34,026 bases of DNA, from NCBI GenBank assembly GCA_013365365.1, contig JABVXU010000573.1, positions 1-34,026 on the forward strand, in the 5' to 3' direction. Of the stretch, positions 1-10,236 are shown piece after piece (position 1 is the first letter of the stretch; each line of letters begins with the position of its first letter). A program made the position numbers and the translations under genes. The notes under the pieces are model-generated. The model was given only the letters and a program-made list of their open reading frames with translations. It did no database searches and was not told the origin of the DNA. The stretch is from Cruorifilaria tuberocauda. Lineage: Eukaryota; Nematoda; Chromadorea; Rhabditida; Onchocercidae.

Positions 1-155
1 TAGGTAACCTGGTCAACTTTGACATATTTTATAGATAACCTGGTCAACTTTGACATATATTTTATAGGTAACCTGGTCAATCTTAACATATATTTTATAG
101 GTAACCTGGTCAATCTTAACATATATTTTATAGGTAACCTGGTCAACCTTAACGT
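1..155 (+). repeat. 33-bp minisatellite duplicating a splice acceptor and exon start
   Basis: Five head-to-tail units begin with TAG at 1, 32, 65, 98 and 131, giving spacings of 31, 33, 33 and 33 bp. Each has the form TAGGTAACCTGGTCAA followed by an AT-rich part ending in ATTTTA. The last unit runs into the TM7-encoding exon of the receptor gene at 134. Every unit therefore carries a copy of the 3' splice site (attttatag) and of the first ~13 exonic bases. Units 3 and 4 (ggtcaatcttaacata) are closer to the exon sequence (ggtcaaccttaacg) than units 1 and 2 (ggtcaactttgacata), as expected if the array grew leftward from the exon. The array is cut by the window edge, so its full length is unknown. 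Confidence 0.9.
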
Positions 156-2051
156 TATCATCGATATTTTTTGCTGCTCATTTATTGGTATGCTTTAACT
201 CAGCTGTAAATCCAATCCTATATGCGCTTATCAATCGTGAATTACGACAGCAACACACGAAAGCATTAATCAAACGTTGTCGTTCATTATCAAATGCTAC
301 CAGTACTGCCTTAGATGCGCTTATCAAGCATTCTCATCAGTAGGTGGAATAAACACTCTTTCCATAATCACTGTTAATATCACCTATCAATCAAGTTTTC
401 TCTTTCTTTCTTTCTTTTTTTGTTTTTTGAATTTCTCCTATATCTTAAGAATTGTTAATTTTTTTTTTCGTCGAAATTTTATTTTCAAATATTTCAGAAT
501 GATAATTACAGCAGATATTTTATTTGTAAATAAGTAAACAACGATTTGATTTCTTCTACCAAAATTAATTAAAATTAGCATTTGCACTTTTCTTTTTATC
601 ATTTTAAATATTTAAATTTGACTTTTGCTTCGCTCAATAACAATATAACTTAACATCGTGGATTAATTATCCTTGAAAATTAATTATTTAAATTTTGATT
701 AACATTAAAAAATAGTTTTTTTTTTTTAAGTTTGCATGTTGAGCTTTATGTGTATGCTTAGTATTTCGCACTTTTCTTGTTTTGCTTTAAATTTCGACGA
801 AAAAAAAGTTTATTATTTTGATGTAACTTAATTGATTTGATCTTTAACTTGAACTTAAAATTAACTGACCTTTAATGAATTGCTTCCTAATTTCTCATTC
901 TAATAAACTTTTTTAAATTTCTTTCTTTTTTTTACAAAATTTGCTTCAATTTTACATTGCTCTATTTTTTAACAAATCTGTGATTATCGTCCAATCACGT
1001 AATCACGCAATCACATAACGTTCAAACAAACAGCAAACACGTTGTTTCTATTTTTTAACTAATTAGAGTAACTATTTTTTTCTCGTCAAATTTTATTTTT
1101 TAAGTTTTATTTCTTTTCCTCAAACTTTAGTCTTATGGAATGTGCCGGACCGTTACACTGCACTTTTGATGCTCCAAGTGTTCATGAAGATCGACATCGT
1201 ATAAGGTTTTTTTTTTGTTTTAATTTCTCATTTCAATCATTTAATTATCTGTTAAGAAATGATAAGATAAATTGATTGAAATAAATATTGTACTGATAAG
1301 AATTTGATAAACTAAAAAAGTTGTAAAATGTTTTGTATAAAATAATTTGCATTAAATTAGATATGAATTGAAAAATGAATTTTTCATCATTATCATTTAG
1401 CAATATTTTTATCACTATTACTGATTAAGCAATAAACAATTAGAAAGTATAGAATGCCAAAAATTGGAATTCAATTTTATTTAAAAATTGAAAAAGTTGG
1501 AATTCAATTTATTTATTTTTTTCGTTTTTCTTTTCACTTAAATTAACATATTTATCTTTCAGTATTTAATTTTTAACATTATATCATTCGTCGATCATTT
1601 AAATAATCTTAATGATCGTGCAAAATATGCTAAAATAAAGTTAAAAGAACTTTTTTAAATGCATTAATTGTTCACAAGCAATATTTAAACATTTAAATCC
1701 ATAAATAAACTATAAATCCATAAAAATCTTCTTTATCAATCAATAACAGCTACTTTATCATTATTATTTTATTTTAGTAATCCGACAAAAACAAGTGGAA
1801 ATGTTGATAATGATAATTATGACAATGATGATGATGATGATAATGATGATAAGCTTAACAGGGATTCATCATCTTTGAATCATTTACAACGAAAACTTAC
1901 AAATGGCATGAATGATGCAACATCATTTTCAAATAGTTCATCTGATGGAATGATTGATATTGGTGATGTTATAAATCAATCAAAATTTAGTACTTCATGT
2001 TGCACTTTAAGATCACTGACAAAAGTTGAATGTATGGATTCATTCCTCTAA
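134..2051 (+). CDS. Class A G-protein-coupled receptor, C-terminal exons (5' end outside window)
   Basis: Three exons join in phase: 134-339, 1131-1205 and 1778-2051 (stop TAA 2049-2051), giving the last ~184 residues. Exon one starts in phase 0 after attttatag. It encodes a hydrophobic segment (LSSIFFAAHLLVCF) followed by NSAVNPILY, the NPxxY motif of TM7 in rhodopsin-family receptors, then a basic stretch (INRELRQQH...KALIKRCRS) matching helix 8 and the start of the tail. The donors are CA|GTAGGT and AAG|GTTTTT. The acceptors are aactttag and attttag. Both joins split a codon 2+1, which supports the model. The tail is Ser/Asn-rich with an Asp/Asn run (DNDDDDDNDD) from a GAT/AAT microsatellite, two adjacent cysteines near the end, and a terminal SFL that fits a class I PDZ ligand. 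Role inferred from family: plasma-membrane receptor signalling through G proteins. The ligand class cannot be told from this part. A neuropeptide or amine receptor is possible. TM1-TM6 must lie to the left of the window. Confidence 0.85.
340..1130 (+). other. Intron of the receptor gene
   Basis: 791-bp AT-rich intron between the TM7 exon and the 75-bp middle exon. It starts GTAGGT and ends ctttag. It contains an 86-codon open frame from 277 that overlaps exon one in another frame and continues through T-rich sequence. I regard that frame as chance. Confidence 0.7.
1206..1777 (+). other. Intron of the receptor gene
   Basis: 572-bp AT-rich intron separating the 75-bp exon from the terminal coding exon. 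It begins GTTTTT and ends attttag. No other structure was recognised inside it. Confidence 0.7.
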
Positions 2052-3629
2052 TATTATCATTTTTCAATTCTTCTTTTAATCCAATTTTTTTTTTATTCAC
2101 ATTTTATTTTGATCGGTTACTGTATGCTTTTGAAATGGTAAAATTCTTTTTTTGCAAAGATTTTTCATATATTTTATAAAGTGAATTTATAATATATATA
2201 AATGTGAATGATGATAAATGATAAATTTAATATTTGATAAATTTTATTTCAACAAATTACAAAAAAAAACCCCTCGAGAAGTATTCCACATATTTAACTA
2301 CCGTATACAAGTATGAATATTAAAATTGAAATACTGTAAAAGTTTTAAAACAACTAAATCATTAGGTAAACTTATCTAAATCACGTTAATTTCATTCCAT
2401 TAATAGCCATGTTGGTGCAAAAGTTCAATATTGTTTTACACTAGAAAATTGAAATATCAACTGATAATTTAAATGTTTACATATCGTACATTACCGTATA
2501 TTGAAAAGAACATCTGAAATCTTGAAAATTTACAAATCTACCATATTATTGAACCGAAATTTTTATGTACATTTTTCACCCTAAAGAAATTTTAAAATAA
2601 CGATCACTATTTAACAAAAAATTTTCTCATTAGCAAATAATTTTGTTTGTTTGAAATTTTTTAATATCTAAAATGTTTCACTGAAATAAAATAAATTAAA
2701 TTTATCCCAGCATACTGTATTCCTCCTGTACTATTTCTTTTAAAGAAAAATAAAATACAATAAATTGTTTGCAACAAGGTAATATTGCAATATGATCAGA
2801 TAAGCTTTCATTTTGATAGCAAATATTGATGTTATTTTACTTTTCCTTAATTTTATATTTATATATATATATATATATTTGAATCCTATCATTTTACAAT
2901 TTCAACTTTATAATAACAGTAATAACTGAGCTCCATAAATAATAATGATAACAGTAATAAATAATATCATCTAATTCTTTGATAAGACTAATCATCTGAT
3001 AGTTTCTGTGATAGATAATGTAATCGTTCATTAATTAATAGTTATTATAGCAGTTTTACAGTAAGAAAAAAATGAGAATGATGATTTTTTATAAAGATAA
3101 AATTGGTTACTTTTGAGTAATTCAACTTTTAGGCTTCAATTATAAGCCATTAACTTTAAAAAGTTAAGTTATTTTAAAATTAATATATTATTTCATATCT
3201 CTTCTAAATCAATTAAAAAATAGTCATGATGACTTTTTTCCACTTTCCATTAATCATAACTAATCAATCAAATTATCAAATATACTTGAATACTGATAAC
3301 ATTATATAGTAATTTTCCGATGTAAAATCTTCACTCACACTGTGAAAATAACAGTGATAATAATCACAAGTAAAAATCTATGATAAATTCTGTTAACATT
3401 TCAAGAAAGAAAAAATTGGTAATTAAAATACTAACAAGAAATATTAAATCAAAATTATCATTCTGATCGAAATGATTTTTTTTTTTCAATCATTCTTAGC
3501 ATATTGTCATATTTAAAATAACACTGAAAGTATATTAATCATATGAAATGATTCATATTAATATTTCAATTTAAATGATTGCTATATTGCTTATCATTTA
3601 TTTATTTTTTTCACCGTTAATATAAGTAA
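2052..3629. other. AT-rich 3' flank and intergenic stretch
   Basis: No exon was recognised here. Possible polyadenylation signals for the receptor gene (AATAAA) occur at 2685-2695 and 2749-2754. They lie over 600 bp past the stop codon, so the assignment is weak. A short (AT)n run sits at 2856-2880. TGATAA/TTATCA hexamers are frequent. Confidence 0.5.
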
Positions 3630-3869
3630 ATGTTTTGGTACGGTGATAAAGTAGCAAGAAGGGAAAAGGTCAGGTATCTAAACCTTTTTCATATCTAATC
3701 CTTTCGTTTTTCCAATAAAAACTGTTTTGTTATATTATTGCTGTATTATAAAATAAACGGTTGTTTCAGTATTCCTGGACCACAACCGTACAAAAGATTC
3801 CTGTACGAATCTGTCCACCTGATATTTCCACAAAGTCAATCCATGCTTAATTTAGCGAATTTAGTCTAA
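3630..3869 (+). pseudogene. Two-exon fragment, possibly the N-terminal part of a CYP4-like cytochrome P450
   Basis: Exons 3630-3673 (ATG start) and 3770-3869 (stop TAA 3867-3869) flank a 96-bp intron with donor AG|GTATCT and acceptor ttgtttcag. The split codon agrees (2+1). The predicted 47-residue product begins MFWYGDKVARREKVS and continues IPGPQPYKRFLYESVHLIF. Microsomal P450s of the CYP4 type carry a basic stretch and then a proline-rich hinge of the form IPGPxxxPxxGN just after the membrane anchor. IPGPQPY fits the first half of that pattern, but the usual P..GN continuation is missing. The frame stops soon afterwards and no further P450 exons were seen downstream. This could be a truncated pseudogene, the start of a divergent gene, or coincidence. 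The minus strand across 3770-3860 is also open, which lowers confidence. Confidence 0.35.
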
Positions 3870-4831
3870 TCCAAATTCCAAAACAAAATTAGTTTGTCAG
3901 TGATTTTCGAACTTTAAAAAAGTCACTATCAAATCACTCTTTAATCTTTTTTTTTTCTACAAAAAAAACTGATTTGAAGAAGGATTACAAGCAGAATTAT
4001 AATACATTTCGTTATCATCGATGATATAGAATAGACAGACTATTTTTCATACTTCAATCTTTTAAATTTCAAATCTAATATCGATTAGCATTTCATAGTT
4101 AAATCTAAACGATGCAAAAAAATAATTAATGAAAGAAGAAAGAGAATCTAAAATGTTAAGATAATAAGGAAAGATAGATTCAATTGTGCTAATAAATGTC
4201 TTTTTTTTTTTTATAAAATTTAAATAATCGCAAAGAAATTGAAAAATGGTTAAAAAAAAAAGAAAGAGAAAAATTATTTTCGGCTCACTTCTTCCGCTTA
4301 ATTTTTAAAAATGATTTTATCGCATTTCCACAAATTTTCATTCATTTTTATATCATTTAAAAAATTGTCATTATCAATTGAGCACAATCATTCGCTATCG
4401 CTTTTCGTAATTTATTTTTCAAAAATCCTTTCCATTTATTTTATTGATTAATACTTTTTTTTTTAAAGTTTCATTTTTATTCCTTCATTCAATCAATCTT
4501 CAATGAAAATAAATCCTCCACTGCAATTTTTGATAATAATGATGATCGTTTGAAATTCTTTATCACTACTAATCAAACTTAGCTAAACATTAGCTTAGTT
4601 AAAAGCAAAAAAAGAACGAATAAAATTTGGCTAAAACCGTAAATTTACAAAAATAAGGAAAAAAAAAAAGAAAACAATTCCAAGCTCTAAAAAAAAGTTT
4701 ATCAGTTTATCAGAATAATATATCCTTGAAAAATCCATATCAACAGATTGAATTTATCATTACTTTTCTTTTCCCTTTTTTTCTCTAAAATTAATTGATG
4801 TATGATGAAATTAGGATTTATCATAATGATC
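3870..4831. other. AT-rich non-coding stretch
   Basis: Dominated by homopolymer A and T runs and TGATAA/TTATCA words. I see no coding exon, RNA gene or repeat array here. Confidence 0.5.
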
Positions 4832-5060
4832 ATAAATCTTTGATAATTTTAACATTTTTGGTCTTCAAGAGCTGAATCTTCCATTTTAAGCTCATCCTTT
4901 CCAAAGCATAACGTACTTTGCGCCAGTTAAAGCTGCTATATCTTTAAGCATTTCCACCAAAACTACCAGGAGTTTTTACTGCAGCAACTTTTAATCCACC
5001 ACGTAGCTTATTGATTAATAAAACCTATGTTTCAGATATCATGGAAATACTCAGCAGTGA
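4832..5060 (-). pseudogene. groEL: Degraded groEL fragment of alphaproteobacterial (Wolbachia-like) type
   Basis: Read on the minus strand, three frames give successive pieces of the GroEL apical-domain region in the right order. These are [18 protein letters not shown], then [14 protein letters not shown], then DELKMEDSALED, and lastly KNVKIIKDL. From family knowledge, bacterial GroEL here runs [22 protein letters not shown], then MLEDIA.LTG, then a KMED-like stretch and a KNVK-like stretch. Mitochondrial HSP60 of animals reads differently (NRLKxGLQVVAxKAPGFGDNRK), so a host hsp-60 copy is less likely. The frame is broken by a TAG at 5025-5027 just before the LINKL piece, a loss in the FGDRRK segment followed by a frame change, another frame change after YVM and one near the QK/KNVK junction. 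Both ends are ragged, and the 5' part (5025-5060) aligns only weakly. The origin is inferred to be old transfer of endosymbiont DNA into the nuclear genome. It is surely non-functional. Confidence 0.8.
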
Positions 5061-5600
5061 AAATACCTATTATTGTTCTCTCTTTTTCCTCTCTGTTTAA
5101 CAACCATAAATCATCAATTTATTCAATTATTAATTTATTGTTGATCAAAAAAGATTTTTTAAATTTAATCCAAACTCTAAAAGAAATCTCTTTTCATAAA
5201 AAGCTAAATTGAAATTAAAAAAAAAACTTAACAAATATTTAAAACAAAATTTCTATAAATATTTCAAAATCATTAGTTGTTCCTTTTTTTTTTAATATTT
5301 CAAATTTAAAATACATTTTGACTTTTTATCACGTATAAGCTTTTAAAGTAATTATCACATTTAAAATTGTAATAAAAAAAAAGAGAGAACAGCATGAAAA
5401 TTCCACATCAAATATATTAATTGATATTTTTACAATTATTATTAATTATTTATTTTTAATTACAAATTACAATATTAATTACATAATTACAAATATTTAT
5501 TAATTAATTACAAATGACATCCTCAAATGTTACCTAAAAAGGTAACACTTTCAAAAATTCTCTTATTGATGCAATTTTCAAATCACAGATTTTATCACCG
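5061..5600. other. AT-rich non-coding stretch beside the groEL relic
   Basis: Highly AT-rich, with local ATTAATTA and ACAAATTAC repetition around 5430-5515. I looked for further chaperonin or other bacterial-type sequence here and found none I can support. Confidence 0.45.
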
Positions 5601-5604
5601 GATT

Positions 5605-5663
5605 TACTGCTTGCTCATTTTCATATTAAGATATCTCAGTAAAACCCGGGTGAGCAAACAGTA
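5605..5663. repeat. Inverted repeat, 13-bp arms
   Basis: Arm 5605-5617 (tactgcttgctca) pairs with 5651-5663 (tgagcaaacagta), 12 of 13 bases, around a 33-bp loop. It lies in a locally GC-richer island (about 5600-5765) next to a second inverted repeat. Confidence 0.7.
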
Positions 5664-5666
5664 CTT

Positions 5667-5740
5667 GCATTCAGTGCACTTGTACGCCAAACATCGTTCC
5701 TTCAACTATTATCAACGATCTCGACAAGTGCACCGAATGC
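5667..5740. repeat. Inverted repeat, 17-bp arms
   Basis: Arm 5667-5683 (gcattcagtgcacttgt) pairs with 5724-5740 (acaagtgcaccgaatgc), 16 of 17 bases, around a 40-bp loop. Each arm holds the palindrome GTGCAC. The right arm of the previous inverted repeat ends only three bases before this one begins. Function unknown. Possibilities are a small hairpin RNA, a remnant of a miniature transposon, or cruciform-forming DNA. Confidence 0.75.
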
Positions 5741-5940
5741 CAAATGCACTAGGCCACAATTCCTTATATACACATTAAGATCAGTAACTTCTAAATGGAT
5801 TATCATACTGATAAGCAATCATCTGCAGTACTTACTGTATTATCTTTAAATCTATCCTTTTTCCTTACAATAATGTTTATCTTTTTATTTGTCTTCTTCT
5901 TACATGTATTTTACTGATAAAAGTATATTACAAATGTACT

Positions 5941-6143
5941 CTTTCTCTCCCTCTCTTTCTCTCTCTCTCTCTCTCTTATAAATAATATTTTCAATTATTA
6001 TTGTTTTATATTTTAAAGCAAAAATGAAAAAATTAAATTTATTCTATTTCTCTTTCTCTCTCTCTCTCTTATAAATAATATTTTCAATTATTATTGTTTT
6101 ATATTTTGAAGCAAAAATGAAAAAATTAAATTTATTCTATTTT
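5941..6143 (+). repeat. Tandem duplication with 93-bp period containing (CT)n
   Basis: A (CT)n tract followed by ttataaataatattttcaat... at 5976 recurs at 6069, with only about one difference over the following ~75 bases. Two copies. The near-identity points to a recent duplication. Confidence 0.85.
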
Positions 6144-7545
6144 TATAAAAGTTAATTTTTGTTTTTTTTTTTGAATTTTTTGATTAAAAAAAACATAAAT
6201 TCTGAATTTGTAACAAAATAAAAAAGAAAAAGAAATAATTAATGGATTTATGAATTATCATAAATTATATAATTATGATTATGGCGTAAAATTTATTTTC
6301 AAAATTTTACAGTGACATAAAAATTTCTCGCATAAATTTGCAAAATCATAATTTACTTCAACTTAAAAGTAATAATTGAAACTTTAGTTTAGAAATTTAA
6401 TTCTTTCATTGTTCTTTTTTTTCTTTGTTGAATTTCAAATATTTTACTGAAAAAAAGTCTAAAATATTTTTGAGCATTTGCAAATGATAGAAAAAATTGT
6501 AAAATTAAGATAAAAGAGATTAAAAATTTGATCTCAAAACTTTATAAAATTATCACTTTTATGATAATTATAAGATAAAAGTAATTTTTCGTTTTTTAAA
6601 AATTAATAAGCTTTAAAATTAATAATCGTCATTTTCTATTATTCATAATATGAGAAATAATGATAAGTTGTAACTTACCGAATTTTAAGCACGACAAGAA
6701 AAATTGAATCATTTTCAAAATTTCGATATTTTCATTGAAATTTCACAGTTCGCATTCAGTTATCATAGCTTTTGAATCATTCAATTATAAAAGAAAAAAA
6801 AAATTATCACTCGTAAATAACTTTCTCATCAGTCATATTTTATCATTTCTTAACACAACATTTAGCAAGAATATTTTCAGTGAAATAAAACTATTTGTTT
6901 AAATTTTATTTAAATTTTTTAAATTATTCAAATTTATTTTAACAAAACTATTATGAATTTTAAATTCAATACTTATCACTGATTATATTATTACAAAAAA
7001 ATTTCAAATTGCAAAACTTAACAACCATATTCAACCAAATTCAAAATAAATAAACCAATTTCTACTTTTTCTTTTCTGCCAAATTTATTTATTTACTTAT
7101 TTATTTTCAATTTGATTAACTAAAGCTTCTACTAATAATCGAAGCAAATAAAAAAAATGATAACATACAGCATATTGACCTTAAAAAAAATCTTACCAAA
7201 TTTCAGAAATAATTTTATTAAACGTAAAAAAGTCATCAGTAGAACAAAAAAAAAAAAACTAATAAATAGTACTAATAGTAATTAGTACAGTGGAACTAAG
7301 TACTTTATTACTTGTTACTTTACTACTTGATACTTTATCCAAAGTTTCATTTAAATAAACTTTATGCTTGCTTTTCTTGCTCCTCATTAATTTACCAGCC
7401 AAGTAAATCTTTTAAAAAAATGATTTTCATACTATTTTAATAATTCACTGAAACTTTTCTGCAAAACAAAAATTCACCAAGCAATCATACGAACAAAGCA
7501 ATACAAGTAAAGGGCAATAATCATAATACTAATTAAAAGAAAAAA
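6144..7545. other. AT-rich non-coding stretch
   Basis: No gene recognised. On the minus strand near 6675-6715 a short ATG-initiated segment (MIQFFLSCLKF) ends at a good donor (TTCG|GTAAGT). It could be a first exon, but no partner exon was found. Confidence 0.4.
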
Positions 7546-7550
7546 TTGAT

Positions 7551-8000
7551 TTTGGCGCATTTGTCCTACACCCACGCACACACACATATATATATATATA
7601 TTGTCAGATGGATACAAACGCTGCTAAGCAAAAATTGGCGCATTTGTCCTACACCCACGCACACACACATATATATATATATATATATTGTCAGATGGAT
7701 ACAAACGCTGCTAAGCAAAAATTGGCGCATTTGTCCTACACCCACGCACACACATATATATATATTGTCAGGTAGATTACAAACGCTGCTAAGCAAAAAT
7801 TGGCGCATTCGTCCCACACCCACGCATCCACATATATATATTGTCAGATGGATACAAACGCTGCTAAGCAAAAATTGGCGCATTCGTCCCACACCCACGC
7901 ACACATATATATATTGTCAGATGGTTACAAACGCTGCTAAGCAAAAATTGGCGCATTTGTCCCACACCCACACGCACACACACTCACATACATATTATCA
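7551..8000. repeat. Minisatellite, ~73-87 bp unit, six copies
   Basis: The core TTGGCGCAT begins at 7552, 7635, 7722, 7800, 7875 and 7948, giving spacings of 83, 87, 78, 75 and 73 bp. Each unit runs TTGGCGCATTYGTCCYACACCCACGCA, then (CA)n(TA)n, then TTGTCAGATGGATACAAACGCTGCTAAGCAAAAA. Length differences lie almost wholly in the (CA)n(TA)n part. Open frames exist on both strands (plus 7546-8070, minus 7566-7904), but they follow from the repeat and the frame shifts between units. I do not call a protein. Confidence 0.95.
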
Positions 8001-8199
8001 CCTCTGTAGTGAGAATTTAACAAAAATGAAGAGATCTAATTCCGTACGATTTTCTCACATAATCCAATAGTATAGTTTCATAACTGTACGGTATATACAG
8101 TATCGGTTTTGTATAGGAAAATTGTTGAGTGTTAATCCAGTGATTTCAATTGGCATTGTTCGATTTTTTTTTTTTTTAAGCATTGTATGTATGATTTGA

Positions 8200-8270
8200 A
8201 TGATAATGATAATGATAATGATAGTGATAGTGATAGTGATAGTGATAGTGATAATGATAATGATGATGAA
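8200..8270. repeat. (GATAAT/GATAGT)n microsatellite
   Basis: A run of six-base units GATAAT, GATAGT and GATAAT, ending in GATGATGAA. It is one of many GATA-rich tracts in the window. Confidence 0.95.
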
Positions 8271-10175
8271 TCAGTCCTTCTCTATCGATCATTTTTTTGT
8301 ATTCATTGTGATTGATAATGAAATTTTCGATAATTCTTATAAGATAATATAGAGATTTTAAAGGATTACGAAATTTTCAATTAACAATCAATCGATAATA
8401 ATCAATTAATTGATACAAATGCAGGTAAATAGTTTTATAAAATTATTGAATTGTGAAGAATGAATGGAGAAATTATTTCTTCGTTGACCTTTAATTGTTT
8501 TTTTTTTTCTTTTTGTCGCAAATCTCAACGTTTATGATAAATTAGCAGCATAAGGAGGAAATAATTAAGCCTTAAATGATGATTTTAAATGAAGTATACT
8601 GTTGGAATTTTAACTTAATTAACACTCATTTTATTAAATTTTGTAAGGTTAATGAGTAATGAAGTGGCTAATTTGATTAATTTAAAAATGATAAATGGAG
8701 ATTGCAAAGGTGTATTAGCATATCTCATGAGTAATGCTTACAAATATTAGATAGCTCGTGAAATCTGGAAGAGAAATTGCTCAAAAAAATAAATTTAATT
8801 TTTCTAAATTGTAAAATATTTTGGTTATCAAAATTTTATCTTACGTTTTTTTTTTTTGATTATTTTTTTAAAATGCATTTTCTACACATCATGACATTGC
8901 TTATAAAAAATTTTGCTAATACCTTAAGAATCTTATTTATATTATAGGATAAGAATTTAAGCTTATTCGAAATTTCTTTTTCAGATTTCATTGAATTCAA
9001 ATTCATATATGAACTATTATTATCTATCCTATCTGTGAAACTTATCCAATCATTAAATTAAAATGAATCATAACTGTTATATGATTCATTGATAATAGAG
9101 TAAGCAGTATAATATATATATATATATATTGCATTATGTTAATATTTATTAATATTTAAAGTATGAATTTTACTATTGTTAGATAAAAATTCAAAAATTT
9201 TTTCTCTAGTTCTTCAAGAATTTTTATCCATCCCAAAAAACAGTTAATCTTTCTCAAGATTTCTTCAAGCATTCTTTTTTTACGTATTTGATAGATTAGT
9301 CTGGAAACTTGGTAAGTAATGCAATATGAAATGAAAAAAAATAAAAAAACTATCGGAAATGGAATCAATACAAAATAAAATTTATATTTCTACACTCATT
9401 TATTAGTATTATTAAATATAACTTTAATTATTATTAGATATTTATTAAATGTAATTTTAATTATTATTAGATATTTATTAAATGTAATTTTAATTACTGT
9501 TAGATATTTATTAAATATCATTTTAGTTATTATTATTTTAAATTATTAAGATAACGATAATTTAATTGTTATTTTATTTTTTTCATCTAGAAATTTTAGT
9601 AGCTTCGAAAATGCTGTTAAGCTAATTAAAAGTTCATTATAATTGTATTAGTATAATTTGAAAAGAAAATAAGCTTTTCAATTTCACTTAATACTTTACT
9701 TTAACAGTGCTTCCGTTTTATTCCTTTTCCAAAATGAATTCAATCAAATAGATAAACTATTATTGTTAGTTTATTCTTAGATCAACTAACTGAACTGTTT
9801 TAATAATCCAAGAAATTTAAACAAACTTATTAATAATTATTTACTAAAGCATTTATGATTAACTTCATCATTACTTCACTTAATGTTATTTATTCAATAG
9901 CATAGTTTAATTGTGCCAAATGCAATTACAATAATAATTATCTTTTTGCATCAACCAATTATAATTTATTTAATTTTCACTTTATCTATTATTTTTGGTA
10001 AATATTATGAATTAAAAAAATTCATTATATTTTTGTAAATAATGAAATTAATTAATTATTTATAAAAACAAAAAAAATGAGAGTATAAACATTTATTGAC
10101 TAAATTTTTTTTTGCAAAAAATTTTTTTGTTATCGATAAATTTTTGGCTTATACGTAAATTTCCTACTTTTCCAG
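8271..10175. other. AT-rich non-coding stretch
   Basis: No gene recognised. (AT)n lies at 9111-9130. A triplicated ~53-bp segment around 9410-9530 reads taatttaattattattagatatttattaaatgt with small changes. The open frame at 9156-9368 (minus) has AT-rich low-complexity codons and no recognised motif. Confidence 0.45.
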
Positions 10176-10236
10176 GTGCATATCGTTTCACGCCTTTTCC
10201 GCTAACATTCAGTGATAATTTTTATTTTATTACCTG
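10176..10236 (+). other. Exon-like island, strand uncertain
   Basis: A 61-bp GC-richer segment sits between a strong acceptor (ctacttttccag) and donor (CTG|GTAAAT). Only one plus-strand frame is open (AYRFTPFPLTFSDNFYFIT, entering after one base of a codon and leaving after two). The minus strand is also open over the same place and beyond (10218 down to about 10100), reading GKGVKRYAPGKVGNLRISQ. I recognise neither peptide. It could be a single exon of an unseen gene, or a relic. Confidence 0.3.

Noticed and set aside
6675..6715. Minus-strand signal-peptide-like first exon MIQFFLSCLKF with donor GTAAGT
   Set aside because: No downstream exon could be matched in phase, and short hydrophobic frames are common in T-rich DNA.
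7546..8070. 174-codon open frame (plus) and 112-codon frame (minus) through the minisatellite
   Set aside because: Both strands are open because the repeat unit lacks stops. Unit lengths are not all multiples of three, and no splice or start context supports translation.
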